Assembly (NCBI RefSeq): GCF_900215205.1
Contig: NZ_OBDY01000030.1
Coordinates: 1-64,000, forward strand
Direction of reading: 5' to 3'
Source of the DNA: Paractinoplanes atraurantiacus
GTDB taxonomy: Bacteria; Actinomycetota; Actinomycetes; Mycobacteriales; Micromonosporaceae
DNA: 64,000 bases
The position numbers and the translations under genes were made by a program. The notes below the pieces were generated by a model. The model saw only the letters and a program-made list of their open reading frames with translations, was not told where the DNA came from and searched no databases. Positions 61,851 through 64,000 of this stretch are shown piece by piece (the first letter of the stretch is position 1; each line of letters opens with the position of its first letter).

Positions 61851-64000
61851 TCAGGTGTTTGCGGGTGAAGGGCGGGGCGCGTTCCAGGCTGTGGTGAGCA
61901 GGGCCGTTACCTGGTCGGACGGGGTGGGGCGGGCGAACAGGTAGCCCTGGCCCCGGTCGCAGCCGAGCTCGCGGAGCAGGTCGGCGTGGTGTGCGGTTTC
62001 GACGCCCTCGGCGACCGTGGTCAGGTTCAGGCTGCGGGCCAGGTCGACCACCGCGCGGACCAGCGCCGTCTGGCGCCGGTCGGTGGGGTCGGCCGGCATG
62101 AAGGACTTGTCGATCTTCAGGGTGTCGATGGGGAGGTCGCGCAGGTAGGCCAGCGACGAATATCCGGTGCCGAAGTCGTCGATCGCCACCCGGACGCCCT
62201 CGGCCCGCAGGGCGTGCAGGTGGGCCAGGGCCTGCGCGCCCGAGCCGATCAGCACGCCCTCGGTGATCTCCAGGGTGAGGGCGGACGGGTGCAGGCCGCT
62301 GTCGGCGATGGCGCGGTTGGCCTTCGCCGTGAAGGCGGGGTCGGCGAGCTGGCGCGGGGAGACGTTCACCGTCACCGCTATGCCGTAGCGGCCGTGCCAG
62401 ACCGCCGCGTCGGCGCAGGCCCGGCGCAGCACACGCTCGCCCAGGTCGATGATGAGGCCGCTGTCCTCGGCGGCCGGGATGAAACGGTCCGGGCCGATCG
62501 GCGGCCGGCCCGGTGGCGTCCAGCGCACGAGCGCCTCGACGGCCACGATCAGGCCGCTGCACAGGGCGACGATCGGCTGGTAGTGGACCGTGAACTCGTC
62601 GTGTTCGAGTCCGGCGCGGAGGTGCTCCACCATCCGTACACGGTCAATCTGCTCCTGCCGCAAGCGCGGGTCGAAGAGCTCGGCCCGGTCCTTGCCCGCC
62701 GCCTTGGCGGCGTAAAGCGCCAGATCGGCGTCGCTGAGCACCTCGGCCACGTCGGCGCCCGGCGCGAGCAACCGGATGCCGGCACTGCCGGTGACGTGCA
62801 GGGTGTGCCCGCTGACCGCGAACGGACTGCGCACCGCGGCCAGCACGTCGCCGGCCCGCGCGGTGACCTCGATCGCGTCGGAGGAGGGCAGGAGAAGGGC
62901 GAATTCATCTCCGCCCGTACGCGCGAGCATCTCGCCCGGGCGCAACATCGGGCGCAGCCGGCCCGCGATCGCCACCAGCAGCTCGTCGCCCAGCGAGTGG
63001 CCGAGGCGGTCGTTGACGTCCTTGAAGCCGTCGAGGTCGAACAGGATCAGCGCGCCCGACGACGCCACTTCGGCCGTGAGCAGGTGCCGGTTCGGCAGAT
63101 CGGTGAGCGCGTCGTGCAGCACCATGTGCCGCATGGCCGACGCCTGCCGGCGGGCCAGCCGCAGGGTGAGCGTCATCCGGACGACCAGCATCACTGTGAT
63201 CACCGCCGTGAAGGTGACCGGCACGCCGATGTCCAACACGTCCAGCTCTTCCTCCCGGATGTCGCGGATCAGCGCGTACGCGGTGACGGCCGGCCCGGTC
63301 AGCACCAGCGCCAGGTGGACCGCCATCAGCTTCCACGAGCCCGCCTTGGGCTCCGGGATCGCGCGGTGCGAGGCCATCGCCGGATGCAGCGCGGCCGCCG
63401 CGATCAGCGCGAACGCCACACCCCACCCGGTGACGCTCAGCTCCGGGCCGCTGACCGTGCCGGCCACCGCGGCCAGGAAGAAACGGATGTCCGAAGCGGC
63501 GAACAACGTCGCGGCCGCCACCACCAGCAGGTGCGGACGGGGCAGCCGCTCCTGTAAAGCGAACAGGCGCAGCGCCAGGCCGAGCACGAGCACATCGGCC
63601 AGCGGGTAGATCAGCACCTCGGGGCTGGGGGGAACATCCGCGTCGTACACGTACGGGTCGTACAGCAGTACCCAGGCAACGAGCGCGCCCGTGCAGACGA
63701 TGACGCCGGTCTCGGCCAGCCCGCCCGGGCGCCCGGTCGACGGATCACGCCGGGGCAGCAGGACGAGCCCGCCGAGCGCCAGCAGGAACGTCGCCGGGTG
63801 CAGCACGTCGACGAGGTTCCACCGAGGGAAGCCCACCGAGCTCAGCATGCCGAGCCCGGCGCACGCGGCGGCACCCGCGAGGAGTCGCCAGGCCACCGCC
63901 CGGTCGGGCTTGTACAGGCGTACACCCCAGATGACGCCCGCGCACGCGCCCAGCGCGACCACGCCGCTGGTGACGCTCCGAACGCTGAACCCGTACAGCT
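61851..64000 (-). CDS. GGDEF-EAL protein, 5' end beyond the window
   Basis: Cyclic-di-GMP turnover protein, at least 716 residues. The N-terminal 280 residues hold about nine hydrophobic segments. The GGDEF domain (LHDALTDLPNRHLLTAEVAS, ARTGGDEFALLLP) lacks the RxxD inhibition site (RPGE instead). The EAL domain has AVEALVRW, NVSPRQLAD, IDDFGTGYSSLAYL, LKIDKSFM and AEGVET, so the phosphodiesterase centre looks intact. The frame is open through the right edge (LYGFSVRSVTS before the GTG at 63962), so the true start lies outside. Confidence 0.88.
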   Translation of the reverse strand, partial: LYGFSVRSVTSGVVALGACAGVIWGVRLYKPDRAVAWRLLAGAAACAGLGMLSSVGFPRWNLVDVLHPATFLLALGGLVLLPRRDPSTGRPGGLAETGVIVCTGALVAWVLLYDPYVYDADVPPSPEVLIYPLADVLVLGLALRLFALQERLPRPHLLVVAAATLFAASDIRFFLAAVAGTVSGPELSVTGWGVAFALIAAAALHPAMASHRAIPEPKAGSWKLMAVHLALVLTGPAVTAYALIRDIREEELDVLDIGVPVTFTAVITVMLVVRMTLTLRLARRQASAMRHMVLHDALTDLPNRHLLTAEVASSGALILFDLDGFKDVNDRLGHSLGDELLVAIAGRLRPMLRPGEMLARTGGDEFALLLPSSDAIEVTARAGDVLAAVRSPFAVSGHTLHVTGSAGIRLLAPGADVAEVLSDADLALYAAKAAGKDRAELFDPRLRQEQIDRVRMVEHLRAGLEHDEFTVHYQPIVALCSGLIVAVEALVRWTPPGRPPIGPDRFIPAAEDSGLIIDLGERVLRRACADAAVWHGRYGIAVTVNVSPRQLADPAFTAKANRAIADSGLHPSALTLEITEGVLIGSGAQALAHLHALRAEGVRVAIDDFGTGYSSLAYLRDLPIDTLKIDKSFMPADPTDRRQTALVRAVVDLARSLNLTTVAEGVETAHHADLLRELGCDRGQGYLFARPTPSDQVTALLTTAWNAPRPSPANT

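Noticed and set aside
61568..61868. Apparent proteins encoded by the minisatellite region
   Set aside because: The frames consist of repeated RRGGRGGAEG-type residues and follow the DNA repeat rather than any family.

Overview
The window looks like chromosome of a high-GC, spore-forming-type actinobacterium, most likely Micromonosporaceae (an Actinoplanes- or Micromonospora-like organism). This is inferred from the GC-rich third codon positions, the frequent GTG starts and 4-base ATGA/GTGA gene overlaps, many TetR regulators, SigE-like ECF sigma and F420/mycothiol-type protein families. No rRNA, tRNA or CRISPR array was seen. The two transposase remnants (1-286 and about 50035-50695) are both broken.

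Layout. 1-1.1 kb: IS4-family transposase tail and a stretch with ten 18-bp repeats. 1.1-9.6 kb: a complete nitrate assimilation operon read leftwards, in the order nnaR, sirohydrochlorin chelatase, nasA, a 115-residue conserved protein, nirB, nirD, narK, closed by a strong hairpin. The regulator, siroheme maker, reductases and transporter are all in one unit. 9.7-10.0 kb: a tandem pair of about 60-residue paralogous proteins of unknown function. 10.2-15.4 kb: a diiron oxygenase divergent from a TetR gene that leads a tightly coupled DUF4873 / Baeyer-Villiger monooxygenase / SDR / hydrolase operon (lipid or hydrophobic carbonyl metabolism). 15.4-18.6 kb: DinB-like protein, three translationally coupled small proteins of unknown function and an Rpn-type nuclease. 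18.6-27.2 kb: two MFS exporters with their TetR or ArsR partners, small enzymes, a second TetR and a methyltransferase.

27.2-41.4 kb is the most unusual part. It holds a 1649-residue kinase-ATPase-GAF-GGDEF fusion divergent from a chemoreceptor, and a rifamycin phosphotransferase (rph) gene with a recognisable 19-bp rifamycin-associated element. It also holds long repeat-rich intergenic tracts, an EgtA-like glutamate-cysteine ligase homologue with nine heptapeptide repeats inserted where catalytic sequence should be, and a UvrA-like ATPase. 41.5-49.7 kb: CBS protein, TetR/GH3 beta-glucosidase pair, F420-type oxidoreductase, a frameshifted relic, a membrane diguanylate cyclase, small membrane proteins, a GlxA-type regulator and YceI. 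50-55 kb: IS5 remnant, LLM oxidoreductase, methyltransferase and an ssuABC aliphatic sulfonate uptake operon whose binding protein is disrupted by an internal deletion. 55-59 kb: a three-gene pseudopilin operon whose members carry putative Ig and ricin-type lectin domains. 59-64 kb: SigE-family sigma factor with a coupled membrane protein, DoxX, a GC-rich minisatellite and a GGDEF-EAL protein running off the right edge.

Three cyclic-di-GMP proteins and a chemoreceptor in one window suggest a signalling-rich region. Repeat arrays occur both in intergenic DNA and inside one coding sequence.
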